Below, one piece after another: positions 48,400 to 60,508 of a stretch of 64,000 nt of DNA. The notes beneath the pieces are model-generated. The model saw nothing but the letters and a program-made list of their open reading frames with translations, was not told where the DNA came from and ran no database searches. Positions within the stretch are counted from its first letter, which is position 1, and every line of letters begins with the position of its first letter. This stretch comes from Apostichopus japonicus (taxonomy: Eukaryota; Echinodermata; Holothuroidea; Aspidochirotida; Stichopodidae). Position numbers and translations under genes: made by a program. The stretch covers positions 24,953,265 through 25,017,264 of the forward strand of contig NC_092573.1 in the NCBI RefSeq assembly GCF_037975245.1, read 5' to 3'.

Positions 48400-49345
48400 G
48401 AATGTTAAATGAGAAAATATCGACAATTTTGTTTTACAAATTATACATTATAGGCTATTCGAATCATTATAATGTCTAAATCAGTATTCAATATTCACAA
48501 ATATGTGTCATTTAAGATGTTAATATCTACTGTTTTATTTCCTTAAGGTATAACCATGAAGTATATCAAAATTCGTGTGTCGTTAAAGGTCATTTCTCAT
48601 CAGCATATTGGGCTCAGATAAAAAACTAAAGGTTTTAAATAGTAATTACTCGGAGGTTCTGATTGTTCTGCATTTTTTATAGACTTTCAGGAGTCTTCAT
48701 TTAAATACAAAATGAACTGTATTAGTGGGGATAACTATGTTTAAAGTAAATGCAGTCAGATGTTTGTTGCAAGTTGATCATGTGTGACCATTATCTGTAT
48801 TTCTAGCATATATTTTGGCAAATATTGTTGACCGTTAAGCTAGTCTATATTACCATTATGAAGTGATGTGACACGTCATTAATGTATAAGTGTACGCTGA
48901 GAACGTTAATTGGTTTAATATTCCTAGTATTTGTCCCTTCATCATAGGCTACTTCGTATATGCATCATGGGTTTATATATTTAAAATCGAGAATCAATTG
49001 AAAGTTAATTACTTCATGTTATTTGCTATTTAACCAACAATTTATGAAAAATTTTCTTTAGTCGTAAGCTAAAAGATTATATCAATCATTTGGTTAACTT
49101 ATAATTTTCATATCGTGTTTATATCTTTAATAGTTTATAGCATAACTTTTTCTATAATTTACTACCTCTTTATTGACATGTACTTGAGTTGCGCTGGTTC
49201 GCACAGTGTCATGTGTTTATATAAAGAACTTACCTTATTTCTATCAATTTGTAAAAGTTTAAAGTTTACAATAAAGAAATCGTTGCAAAATATAAGTATT
49301 TTCGTTTTCGGCTTCACTTAAACTTCAACTTAAACGTAGCAGTTC
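48400..49345. repeat. 3' flank of B5, right end of the array
   Basis: Reverse complement of the 3' flanks of the other B genes (for example 11,220-12,140). Similarity ends near 49,345 at the ACTTAAACGTAGCAGTT block, which sets the right edge of the array. No gene. Confidence 0.65.
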
Positions 49346-49600
49346 GCCTGGGCAGGGGGGTCAATCCGAATTGAAGAGTCGGGAGGGGAAGGGACTTAAA
49401 TGACTGAACATGGATATCGCTGAAGGAGTCCGCGAGCGCCTTGACGCAAAACATTCATCAGGTGGGGTCCATGGGCCGCCGTAGGGACCCTGATGATGGG
49501 GTCCAAGGACGAAACCCGTTGGAGAACAGCGATTAGACTTAAATTAAGAAAGACTTATCTATTTAACATCCGGGTGTATCTTTCGGCCTTTATCATGATT
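49346..49600. other. GC-rich hairpin-bearing segment at the array edge
   Basis: More GC-rich than its surroundings. GGACCC (49,485-49,490) can pair with GGGTCC (49,499-49,504), and CTGATGA (49,490-49,496) is followed by GTCCAAGGAC and GAAAC (49,511-49,515), an order recalling a hammerhead ribozyme core but with extra bases. It may be the remnant of a retroelement; I do not recognise the family. Confidence 0.3.
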
Positions 49601-51345
49601 AATAAAATTGAAACTTAATCCCAAAGCGGAAACATACCTAAACTTTGCACACAAGAATAAAATCAACTTGTTATACAGATGTCTGCAATATGCACACATA
49701 TGGTATCAAAAGTACATTTACAAAGCACAATTGGGTATCTGGGCACATTCACTTTATCGGAAACATGAAACCCTAGCAAATAAAGATACTTCAGGACCGT
49801 AGCCTGGGTAGACTTTCTAGGGGGGGGGGGGTAGTTGAGGAATATAGAGAAGCATTATGTTACATAGTCTTTATGTTACATAGTAAGTTACATCTAAACA
49901 TTCTTAAGTTTGAGATCTCATGTTTTAGAAGTTTACCCATAGAAATTAAAAACATTTTGTTCAGTAAAATCACATTGTAGGGAAAAACTGGGACTCAAAG
50001 TTACCTTGTAATGTAAGCTCTGCTTTATTCACTGTTTTACACAGGTAACTGGATATATAAAAACACGCTAGGGCATTGATGGTAGCCGTATCTTATATAT
50101 GCTGAGGGGAAACCATATTGGGGATTTAGGTGTAAATTAATTGTTAGGTTTGTGTTATAATTATTTGTTTTATATGCCAAAAGGGGACCTACTGAGTAGG
50201 GGGTGGGGGTTTTGATCAGAGTGGGTGGGCCGTGTAGGGGACTGTGCCTCAATATTCTTAGTTAAAACATTGGGGCACTGAAATAGGGGCTAATGATGAA
50301 ACTGATAGGCCTACATAAAGATATAGACGTAATAAATATAGTATGTCAGTGTCACTGTAGACTGATATACATGTTCACGCAGGTTAACTCTTAGGAGCTT
50401 TCTACATTTATTGTTATTCTAACCAAACTCGTGAAAATCAAAACAAACACACGTTCACCGCATCCGCGATCGTGCATATACGTGATGAATGGTTAAAATA
50501 AACCTTGTCTTCTTTCTGAACGCCTTTCCTACAATATACGTATAGAATCTTGAGGTTGCACACTATTGACTAATGAAATCGGAAGAAATTAACATTTCGC
50601 CCAAACTATAACTGAAATAGATCATACTGTCCAGGCGTTCACATTATCGTAGGCCTCCCAGCAGGTCACGACCCTGTTATTAATGACAATAGTAACATTT
50701 TGTGAACTTACATATGTACAAAACTACTAACCTAGAACTTGAGGTATAATGACTAACATGGTTTTAACAACAACAGCAGCTTAGCACCCAGGCTTTACAA
50801 CATATACGTATCTGTCTCAAAACTCCTACGAAAAATGTGATTATCTCAAAAACACTTATAACTATCATGAGTGGCATTGAACATTATTCCCTGACTGGCG
50901 ATGGGAGGCAGGGTCATGATCCTCTGCCCCCCCCCTCCCCACCCCTCCTTGCACACGTCACTGTATATGTATCTATATGGTATGGAATTGGAATAGACCC
51001 AGGTAATTGACGGCGGGAACGGAAGTCTGTTTGACATATATGCTAACAGCACTTCTCTCCTTTAACACTAAACTGAGCACTTGAAATGTTTAGAAAGGAA
51101 TTTAGTGCTATACATGCCTGATATTAACAGTGTTTATGAGTATATGGTTATTTTGTGATGAGGAAACAGGTCAATAGTATTGACTTATAGAAAGAAAAAT
51201 ATATTATAATTTTGTGGTTATCACGTATTTTAAATTTTTTAGATATGCTTCAGCAATTATATAATAAACAATACTGTTATGACAGGAAACAGGAAGGAGA
51301 GAACCATCCATCTGGAATATACCGCAGCTAATGTTGATGTTAATG
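49601..51345. other. Intergenic, nothing recognised
   Basis: AT-rich DNA with a G-run at 49,821-49,832 and a C-run near 50,930-50,937. The open frames are short and unconvincing. Confidence 0.4.
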
Positions 51346-51760
51346 GTACTGTCAGAGAAGTAACATGGACCAACATCGATACTCTCATTGTTCTGAGAGC
51401 CGGATGCCATGTCCTGGCTTCTAGAGATACCAACTGTAGAAATTAATATACACCTCAACCGAAACCATGCTTGGTCCATGGATGGTCCATGTCAGGGAAC
51501 CAACATGGACCAACATGGACCAACATCAATACTCTCGTTGTTCTGAGAGCCGGATGCCATATCCTGGCTTCTAGAGATGCCAACTGTAGAAATTAATATA
51601 CATCTCAGCTGAAACCATGGTTGGTCCATGGATGGTCCATGTCAGAGAACCAACATGGACCAACAACTATACTCTCGTTGTTCTGAGAGCCGGATGCCAT
51701 ATCCTGGCTTCTAGAGATGCCAACTGTAGAAATTAATATACACCTAAGCTGAAACCATGG
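51346..51760. repeat. ~140-150-bp tandem repeat, three copies
   Basis: The phrase GTTCTGAGAGCCGGATGCCAT recurs from about 51,390, 51,540 and 51,680, followed each time by CTGGCTTCTAGAGAT and GTAGAAATTAATATACA. Copies are joined by GGTCCATG and CATGGACC stretches that can form hairpins. The matching minus-strand frames are caused by the repeat. Confidence 0.88.
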
Positions 51761-53132
51761 TTGGGCTCTCCTTTTGGGTTCCAGTTCTTTTACTGCATAC
51801 ACCAGGGCACAGTTGCTCCTTGTTTCGCTACTGCCTAAGGTAACACTATATGAATACTAAATATGTAAATTCTTTATGTTAAGGGTTATCTTTAGTCATG
51901 CCTTTCAAGGAGAACTTGCTATTTTCTTTACAATATGCATGGATCAAAACTACATATATAGTTTTACCTATAATAATTATGAAAGGTCCATCAGATGGTC
52001 TTCAATATTATAGACGATTGGGTTAAAACATATTTCTTTTAATTATAACTATTTTCATGATCATATCACATTTTTTTCTAACTGCTTTTATTCGCAAACT
52101 GAATTCGTTCTTTGAAATTCAATAAAGTTAATAATCTTTCGAAGAAGAAGAAGAAACATAAGGTGGTAAATATTGTATATTTTACTCTGTTAGTAAGTAT
52201 TATTCTTTATTAAATAATCAATATAACCTAACGTTGTTATCCCTATATACAATTACCTTCATGCTTAACTGTCTTAAGCAAGTTATGGGTAAGGTATACT
52301 TGCATATGTATTTCTTTATAATTTTGTCCTTCTTATCTATCCTTAAATAATGAAAAGATGATTACATTCATGTCGATTTATGCAAAACTGCATTCTGATG
52401 AACACGTCGATCCATTATTACAAGAACAACGGAATGGTCATATGGCACCATATCAGCCAATCATAACAAAGAATAGAATGAACGAAAGAACACGCTTTCT
52501 ACTCATATATCCTTCACAAAGCGAGGCTCTGGATAATTATTGTCCGCTTGACTTCAAAATTCCATCAAAAATTCACATCAAAGGTTCTTGTTTGAATAGA
52601 TGTTTTACGTATTACGAAGAAAGAAAATATAGACTCTTCAAAACTCATTTTCCATGAAACGGTTATTCCTTCTGTTTTTCCAGATATACATTTACCAAAA
52701 TACTCACATATACTTTTTAAAGTCTTTTCTACTCGTTTAAACGTATATTATCAGATGTGATTTTATACAATATGCTACATATTTTTATTTTGTTCAACAG
52801 TACCTTGAACCATTCGAAATTATTCTAGATAAGACCCAATAACACCACCATAATATAACAATCGTCTTAAAATGTTGACTTAACTTATGCGTCGACGATA
52901 ACAACTACCCTTTGTTGTTTCTGAAAGCAAAGTCAAACGGAAATAAAATCGAGGATGCATATTGCACGAGGAAAGGAATCAAAACGATTGCCTAAGGGAA
53001 ACAGTGACGAATTGACTAATAAGGAAACAAAGCATATGTCAATCTCGACTGCTTATTAACAGAGAAAGATTTAACTATATACAAATACATTTGGATGTAA
53101 TTTAACTAAAAGAAGAGATACAGTGTCGATTT
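51761..53132. other. Intergenic, upstream of the SRCR receptor gene
   Basis: AT-rich, with no supported gene. A 99-codon frame at 52,358-52,657 resembles nothing I know. A weak TATA-like CTATATACAA near 53,075 could serve the SRCR gene. Confidence 0.4.
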
Positions 53133-53165
53133 GTGCAGGGACTTTTTCCCCTGAATTATCACAGA

Positions 53166-56100
53166 ATGGTTTACACTTTACGGATATTCCTGTTAGCAAC
53201 AATAAACTTATCCTTGTCAAGATGTGGACGGGAACCCCTTGAAGGAGGTAAGTTGCATTTCAGTGGATCATTTTGCGTAGTCAGTGTTGGAAATACGACA
53301 GTGCACCTTTCTGGGGAGATCCCCCTCCCAATCCTCTTTTTCAGTAATTAAAAGTAACCAATTTCATGAGCAAGCAGGGACAGGTGCCTCCGCAAAGCAT
53401 TTCACAGGGGAGGTTAAGACAATTGGTATTACAAAGTCCAAAAAAATAAATCAAATAGTGCCAGTATGCTGATACTTAAACGAGCTGGTTAATCAAGCAT
53501 TGGAAGGTTGACATATTCTCTTGTATTATATGCAAATTAGAACAGGCCTATGCAAACTTTCATCAGCTAAGTCCATCAATCGCCAGCAAGGTTAACCATT
53601 TATTGAATCAAACATGTAATGTTAATATATGTCTGTTATTCTCTCTCTCCACCTCTCTCTCCACCCGCCTCTCTCCACTCCACCTCCACACCTCTCTCTC
53701 TTGTCGCAGATGTTCGTCTTATTGGTTCAACCGTGCACTCCGAAGATCAACCAGTTGTTGGTCGTTTGGACATATACCATAACGGTACTTGGGGAACCAT
53801 ATCAAAAAGTGGATGGTCCAAATCAGCTTCAGATACCGTATGTCGTCAGCTGGGCCTTAGTTTTACTGGTCAGGTGTCCTACAAGACTTTCGAACAAACC
53901 GAAGGAAAAGTATGGTTGCAAGGGTCGGACTTAATGTGCGAAAATAACAGTACTCATATACGAGATTGCAAGGTGAATAAATGGGATTGTAATGGCTGTA
54001 GGCATGTTAATGACCTTGCTATAGCTTGCCATGGTAAGTTTTATACACCTCTGATGTTAAAAACAGTTGCGTTCGCTTAAATATGCAATAAAATACACAC
54101 GACCCTGATGTCTAAGTATATAGAGCAGATTCATGGGCTAGAGCGTATAGTAAGTGAAAAGCGTTACTAGATCCCAGTAGCGGATCAAGGGAACAAAATC
54201 TTACAGCTTCACGATTTGAAAAAGAGCGATAAATCAGAAACTGGGTGGGGGTGGGGTGAGGAAAGGTGGTATGAGGTGGGTGGGTTGGGGTGGGTGGGTG
54301 GGTTTTAATTAACATGATGCACTAAGATAGATGTACATTACAAACTGAAATTTCCCGCAATTACATAGCAAACCGTAATATAGATTTCTCCAACACCGAT
54401 GTTACTTCTACCTTTGAATTTATGGACCTCTGTGAATCCCCCTCCTCCCTTCCCCTGAACACCTCAACTACTAGAAATAAAGCACCATAAAGTAAGTGTG
54501 ATAACAGAATCTACGTTGATTGGTTAATTAGTCGTGAGAGGTACTACAGTATTCCGAAGTTGAAATAGTTACTTGCCCTGTCCGTAACGTGATCTCTTCT
54601 CTTCATAGGACAATGAAAAATTAAAATGCTATTATCAATAATCGACAGTTTTTAATAAATCAAAGAATCAGATTAGGGGAATATACAGGACGGACTGATT
54701 CAAATCCCGATTCTGTTGATCCGTGCCAGTATTATACTGGTGTTCCTTAACTACTAGAGTATTATACTACTAGTATTATACTATTAGTATTATACTACTA
54801 GTATTATACTATTAGTATTATACTACTAGTATTATACTACTAGTATTATACTACTAGTATTATACTATTAGTATTATACTACTAGTATTATACTACTAGT
54901 ATTATACTACTAGTATTATACTATTAGTATTATACAACTAGTATTATACTATTAGCATTATACTACTAGTATAATACTATTAGTATTATACTACTAGTAT
55001 TATACTGTTAGCATTATACTACTAGTATTATACTAGTAGTATTATACTAGTAGTATTATACTATTAGTATTATACAACTAGTATTATACTATTAGCATTA
55101 TACTACTAGTATTATACTAGTAGTATTATACTACTAGTATTATACCATTAATTTTATACTTCTAGTATTATACTACTAGTATTATACTATTAGTTTTTAT
55201 ACTACTAGTATTATACTACTATGTTATACTATTCATATTACACTTCGAGTATTATACTACTAGTAATATACTACTATCATTATAGTACAAGATATACTAA
55301 CAAATGTAATCATTGCACCACCAAGAACTCATTTCATTTGGTTGGATGAAAGAATTTGTTTCATTTATACTACCAAATTATCATTATTTTTCCACTATGG
55401 AGCAATGGAGATTGAGTAACACCGCCTACAGTTACCACATCTTTATTATCCTACATTGGATCGCCAAATGTTATTCATGTCCATGTTTATTATACTACTG
55501 TGAATTAGTAATACATGGCTTTCCGTGTTACAGTTTCAATTTATATATCATGGCAATAACTTTTCAATCTCAACAAGCCGTACGACTTGTAGGAGGACCC
55601 TCTGAATTTGAAGGACGGGTAGAGATCTTCCGGAAGGACATCTGGGGTACAGTTTGTGATGACCGCTGGGATGACACCGACGCTGCCGTTGTCTGTCGCC
55701 AGCTGGATCTAAGCGACAGGGGTACAGCTGTGAACAAAGCGGAGTACGGCAGAGGGGTCGGTGCCATCATGGTAGATGAGGCAGGATGTATAGGGACTGA
55801 AGAATACTTGGATGAATGCACCAAAGGTGAATGGAAAAAACATGATTGCACACACCAAGAAGATGCTGGGGTCAAATGTCAAGGTACGTTACGTCATGAA
55901 TCTTAGTCCCAGTTTTGTTAAATGTCAGCAGAGATATCGGAGTTTTCCTCAAACAAGATATCTTTCATCGGATTTAAGCTTGAACGAGTTTGTCACTGTA
56001 CAGAACATTTCTTGGTATATACAACTTTCTTGTAAGCTTATGTAAAGAGTTTGAATCCAACCAAACATACAATTGACAAGGGTTGCAATTAGAGGTTACC

Positions 56101-58767
56101 CATATGGCATTAGAGAGTGTTATTTGCAATATATAAGTTTACTGTTTACAGTGTGTGAGTATAGATTACGGTGTGTACAGATATACTCTAATACCTTATA
56201 GTAACATTCAGTGTGAACCACAATCACAGTGCATTTTTCCAGTACGAGTTCTATATGATTTCGTAAACACCAACAACGGGTATTTGCCAGGCATGGTAAC
56301 ACTTGCTAAGTAGAATATCGGGTACAGTTCATTTATTAATGGAGCCGTCAAACATGAATATGCATATTTCTATATTACATCCATTACGTATCTACTTGAA
56401 CATACTGCACGGCCATAAAAGGACTAAAGATAAATTGTAACTCATTTAATGATAAATTTATAAATTAATAAAATAAATTAATGTTATAAATTGTAACTAT
56501 TTAAAAGAATGGTGTCACGTGATCCGTTTTTCTAATCAATAAACTTCAGTGGTTAGATCAATATTGCATGTACCCAAGTGAAGTTTATGGTTTATATTCT
56601 GTCAATACAGGAGTTCGGCTAGTTGGAAGCGACTCTCATTCGTCTGGGCGCGTCCTTATGTTCCTTAACGGTACCTGGGGCACTGTTTGCGGGGATGGTT
56701 GGGACGACACCGATGCCACTAACTTATGCCAACAGCTAGACCTGGGGAATACTGGCTTTGCCGTACAAGGATCTCAATTTAACGAGTCATTTACTACTTG
56801 GAAAGCTGTTGTCAACTGTATCAGTAATGAAACCTCATTGCGAGACTGTCCCCGGATTGAACAGATGGAGCAAACTAACTGTCCCGGTGGAGAAGACGCA
56901 GGGGTCATTTGCTCTGGTAAGTCGGAAGCATTTATTACCTTTATGTTTCTTTGTATGATTTCCAGCTGCAATTTTATTTTTCAAGCAACAATATCTTCAT
57001 TACAAATTGTTATCATATTTTGTTGTCAGTCACAATTCATGCTACAGTGATCAGTGAAACGTCTTAACCGTCATCTGGACCTCTGAAGGTTGGTCTATAA
57101 ATGTGCAAAATCTTCCTCATTTATTCTTTTCCCGCTGTCTTTTTTTTTTAATTAATTTTTTTTTTAGTTTTGTGAGTACAATGGTTAGTTATCGCAAAAG
57201 AGCTTGAATTTTCCAACACTAGGATTCATCTGGCAAAATATTATTACCTAATCTTATCAAAGGGATGTTGATCTAAAATACCTATGGGGTGGGTTCAATC
57301 AACGTATTGAATTTCTTGAACAAACACCCAATTAATACAGTACCACTTATGATATATATAAATAATAGGTTATTATATTGAACAGGAAAATCACCACTTG
57401 CAAATATCATTCAGAAGATGGTTCACACACCTCAAATTCCTGCACTTTAAACTACCAAATCATTCGATTGAGAATTTACTTGTTATTACCATTGACCAAA
57501 AACGATTCTTGGACAGACAAATCTAGAAAAGGAAAACAAGATATCGTGGGAACTAAATCTGGCATCATTCGTCTTAAACATCAGAAACGACCTGCACTCT
57601 CAGATACGTCAAAACAATTCCTTTGAAGTTACCACCGGATTAATCGGATTAAAATATTAATCCAGCAGAACTCAGTAATTCGCATTGACTTCATTGCCAC
57701 TCTTCTCCCATAGAAAAAATAAAGGTTCCAAATTCCTGCTACTCCTTATCACTTACGAAAGAAGAGCCATAGATTTGCTCGAAAGTTCTTCAAAATCCGA
57801 ACAGTGACATTGATAGTGATTCTTCTGTACATTAATTGTTTTCAATTTAGCTGTTTGTTCGAGTCAACCATGCCATAACGGGGCAGCGTGTATCCCCGAA
57901 TCAACGGGTTACAAGTGCGCCTGTACGTTAGGTTATTCTGGGATAAGGTGCGAGTTCTCACCGTCTAAAAATCAGAGTAAGTAAACGTAAAAGAAATCTG
58001 TACTCACCCAGCCAAAGAATGTCTCATATAAAAAACAGATATGTATAAGTACAGGGTTTGACATAAGAGTATTTTGGAATATTGAAGCATATGCGTTTAT
58101 ATAGATTTTACCTTTACCTAGTGGGATTTGAAAGAAATAGCAGTACAAGGCGTCATCAATGGTCACTAGTTGCTTCGATCCTTCATACCGCCCTCAACTC
58201 ACATTAGCCAATGTTGACATTGTATAAAATTCTAAAAAAAGAAAAAAGTCCCCAAGGCAAAAAGCATCATTACAATGTGTCAATGAAAAAGAATTCTACT
58301 ATCAACAGCGTCATGGTTACCAGTGACGGGGAAATAAATCATGATTACCATATGTTTTCCCCAGGAAGGAAATGTTTTGAAGTATTGTAACACATGGCTA
58401 ATTAATAGTAGTGGTGAATGGTGTGTGAGGTATTTCCTTATTTTCTTCCATATTAATCTATCCATATTTCTTATAATCAATTACAGGTTCCTTGTTTCAA
58501 GTGGGGGTGATCACTGGATTAGCAATCCTTACCATTGCCGTGATTATCCTGTCGATTGTCAATATCAAGCAGAGAACCTCGTCGTCGTCCATGCAACAGC
58601 CGCAACAGCAACAACCGCTTGGAAAAATGGACTCATTGGGGAGCTATGAAGTCATGGGACAGAGTAAAGAACCAGCCAGTAATTACGTAATGAGGCGTAA
58701 TGAACCGCCTCTTTCCGACCAAGCGATATATGGAAACGACGCCGTCTCACGCCGTATAGTATTATGA
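53166..58767 (+). CDS. Single-pass receptor: three SRCR domains, EGF, transmembrane helix
   Basis: Six exons, all phase-1 GT-AG junctions: 53166-53247 (signal peptide), 53710-54033 (SRCR 1), 55578-55883 (SRCR 2), 56611-56916 (SRCR 3), 57851-57976 (EGF), 58487-58767 (helix and tail); 474 aa. Each SRCR fits one exon. SRCR 2 and 3 have the six cysteines of group A, including WGTVC. SRCR 1 lacks that Cys (WGTIS) but gains one in W-D-C-N-G-C. The EGF domain (about 341-376) has six cysteines. The helix is about 387-408. The 66-residue tail is Q-rich and has Y435-E-V-M, Y448 and Y463-G-N, and ends R-I-V-L. An in-frame ATG at 53,133 is an alternative start; I chose 53,166 because the hydrophobic signal follows at once. 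SRCR receptors bind microbial or self ligands; the ligand here is unknown. A possible poly(A) signal is at 59,541. Confidence 0.85.
53637..53709 (+). other. Long polypyrimidine tract before SRCR 1 exon
   Basis: CT-rich run of about 65 bases leading into the acceptor TCGCAG, making this a strong 3' splice site. Confidence 0.8.
54240..54305. repeat. G-rich GGGT repeat in SRCR intron 2
   Basis: Repeated GGGTGGG groups on the plus strand could form a G-quadruplex in the DNA or transcript. Confidence 0.6.
54751..55290. repeat. 14-bp minisatellite in SRCR intron 2
   Basis: The unit AGTATTATACTACT and one-base variants (ACTATT, ACTAGT) repeat for about 540 bp, near 36 copies. Many units are close to self-complementary (AGTATTATACT), so the tract is rich in short hairpins. 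It ends about 290 bp before the SRCR 2 exon. Confidence 0.93.
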
Positions 58768-59032
58768 TATAGTTAAAAGTGGTCTGTGGATACCAGACCT
58801 ATATTATACTAGTTTATACAACACCTAATTGTATTCTGGTCATTTGATTGGTCAATTGCTCGTTGATCGCATGCAAAATCCGCTCTATTCCACTCTATGA
58901 AATAGAACTATGGGTTATACTTTTTTGGTAGCACTTTTTTCAATGGTAAGAGAGCAGAGAAACCTGTCTGTTCAAAACAATCTGTTGCATGAGTGCATTT
59001 TACCCATCTTAATATAATATGTTGTATAAAAC
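58768..59032. other. 3' flank of the SRCR gene
   Basis: Likely 3' UTR and spacer with no other feature. Confidence 0.4.
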
Positions 59033-59183
59033 AAATAATGAATGGTTTCCATTCGTGCAATAGTGCAAATATTTCATGAGATGAAAGATGGAATGTTCCA
59101 TTCAACGAGGCGCAGCCGAGTTGAATCGAACAAATAACATCTTTCAACGAATGAAATATTGCACTCATAACCATTCATTATTT
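59033..59183. mobile_element. Fold-back MITE-like palindrome
   Basis: The ends AAATAATGAATGGTT (59,033-59,047) and AACCATTCATTATTT (59,169-59,183) are exact inverted repeats. Inner parts also pair imperfectly (TTTCAT/ATGAAA, GAAAGATG/CATCTTTC, CAACGAG/GAGTTG) around GGCGCAGCC. The size and structure suit a fold-back MITE. A longer element is possible. Confidence 0.6.
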
Positions 59184-59300
59184 TTATAATAACGACATAT
59201 GTACGAGTACAACAGCATGAGTACGAGAACGAGTTAAGTTGACAAAGGGTACAACTAATGCTCTCAGCACAAGTATACGTGTACTTCAATGTTGCACTGT

Positions 59301-59373
59301 TACTACTACCACTACTACTACTACTACTACTTTTACTACTACTAATACTACTACTACAACTACAACTACTACT
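59301..59373. repeat. (ACT)n microsatellite
   Basis: Trinucleotide ACT/CTA run with a few changes. Confidence 0.95.
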
Positions 59374-60442
59374 TTATCTTTATAAGGTTTCTAACATGCC
59401 TCAAGTAAGCATGCTAACAAAAATCCACGACAAGACTGTATGATTACATTTAACCTTTGATTATACGAGTAGCATGCATGGTGGGTCCAATAATTATGAC
59501 GCAGTAAGACTTTGAACTTGCAAAGCTTACTCATTGTTTGAATAAATTTCTCTAATTTCTACGTAAAGTTAACCTTTGCAACATGCACAGAGGAAATTTT
59601 CGTATTTTGACAAACTTTTGACGAAACTCTGGACAATTTCTGTGGTAGTATCTTTATGAAATAAATGGCGCCATATTGGGACCTTTTATGACGCAGTTTA
59701 CTAAAGGAGAGCTGAATGCCCCCGAAATACCTTTAAATGATCCTAAACGAGTTAGAATACTATCCTTTGTCTTTAATGCGGATGTAACAAGTACAATGCG
59801 ATAGTTCTAGAAAGATATATTGGGAATATTTTATTCATTCGTTACATTAGATACCAAAAAAATATAAATGAAAAAATAAATAAATAAAAAACAAACGGTC
59901 TTGCTGATGTAAATAAGCTAACATAAAAGAAGTTAGATGGACATTACTTTGCAGATTTTGTAACAAACACATTGTGAGACTTGCTGGCACATTTTCAAAT
60001 TTGAATTTCTTTCTGTTGCTATGGTAAGCTCATGACTATTCATATATGTGTCATAATTGGAAGTCTGTTGTCTATAAAAAGATCAAAGAGGCCGGCGTGC
60101 TCTAGTTGCATTTCAACGGCCATTTACCAGAATGTGTACTTGCTTTCTTTTTAAATGTTTCCTCTCATGTTTTATGTAATTTTTCATGGAATGCATGACA
60201 CATTAAGACACCAATTGCGCATGCGCAGAGTGAAATTGTAAGTGTCAATCAAGACTGAGACGTGCCTACACCATACTTCTATTGTTACGATTGTACAACG
60301 TGGACTAATGTCGACAATATAGGAATGAACAATAACTATTGTTAAATCTATTGTACGTCCTTGATGATAGGAAATGCGGATATGAATTTCAAGAAATGAC
60401 CCACCAAGAACTGGAAAATTAACAACAATTCGTCTAAGGTAA
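59374..60442. other. Intergenic, nothing recognised
   Basis: AT-rich sequence with no coding signal. Confidence 0.4.
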
Positions 60443-60508
60443 TGTGTCTGTGTGTGTATGTGTGTGTGCGTGGTGGGTGCGTGTGTGTGTCGGGGGGGGG
60501 GGGTGTAT
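60443..60508. repeat. (GT)n microsatellite ending in a G-run
   Basis: GT-rich alternating run followed by a run of about 12 G from 60,492. Confidence 0.9.

Larger units (their letters stand above)
42030..49345. repeat. Large inverted repeat holding B4 and B5
   Basis: The left arm (~42,030-45,470) has the B4 3' flank, B4 and type II spacer. The right arm (~45,890-49,345) has the same elements in reverse order and orientation with B5. The arms are about 3.4 kb, with a centre of ~420 bp that contains a TA run. The spacer part of the left arm is diverged and partly deleted compared with the right arm and with the B3-A4 spacer. Confidence 0.75.

Noticed and set aside
49490-49515. A full hammerhead ribozyme
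   Set aside because: The core has extra bases between CTGATGA and stem II, and the possible stem III strand (CGGGT near 49,573) is followed by G, which is not a permitted cleavage base.
52358-52657. 99-codon frame upstream of the SRCR gene
   Set aside because: No domain, no signal peptide, AT-rich surroundings and no splice or promoter context that supports a gene.
57378-57626. 82-codon frame in SRCR intron 4
   Set aside because: It lies between well-supported exons with no acceptor and donor that would add it in frame.
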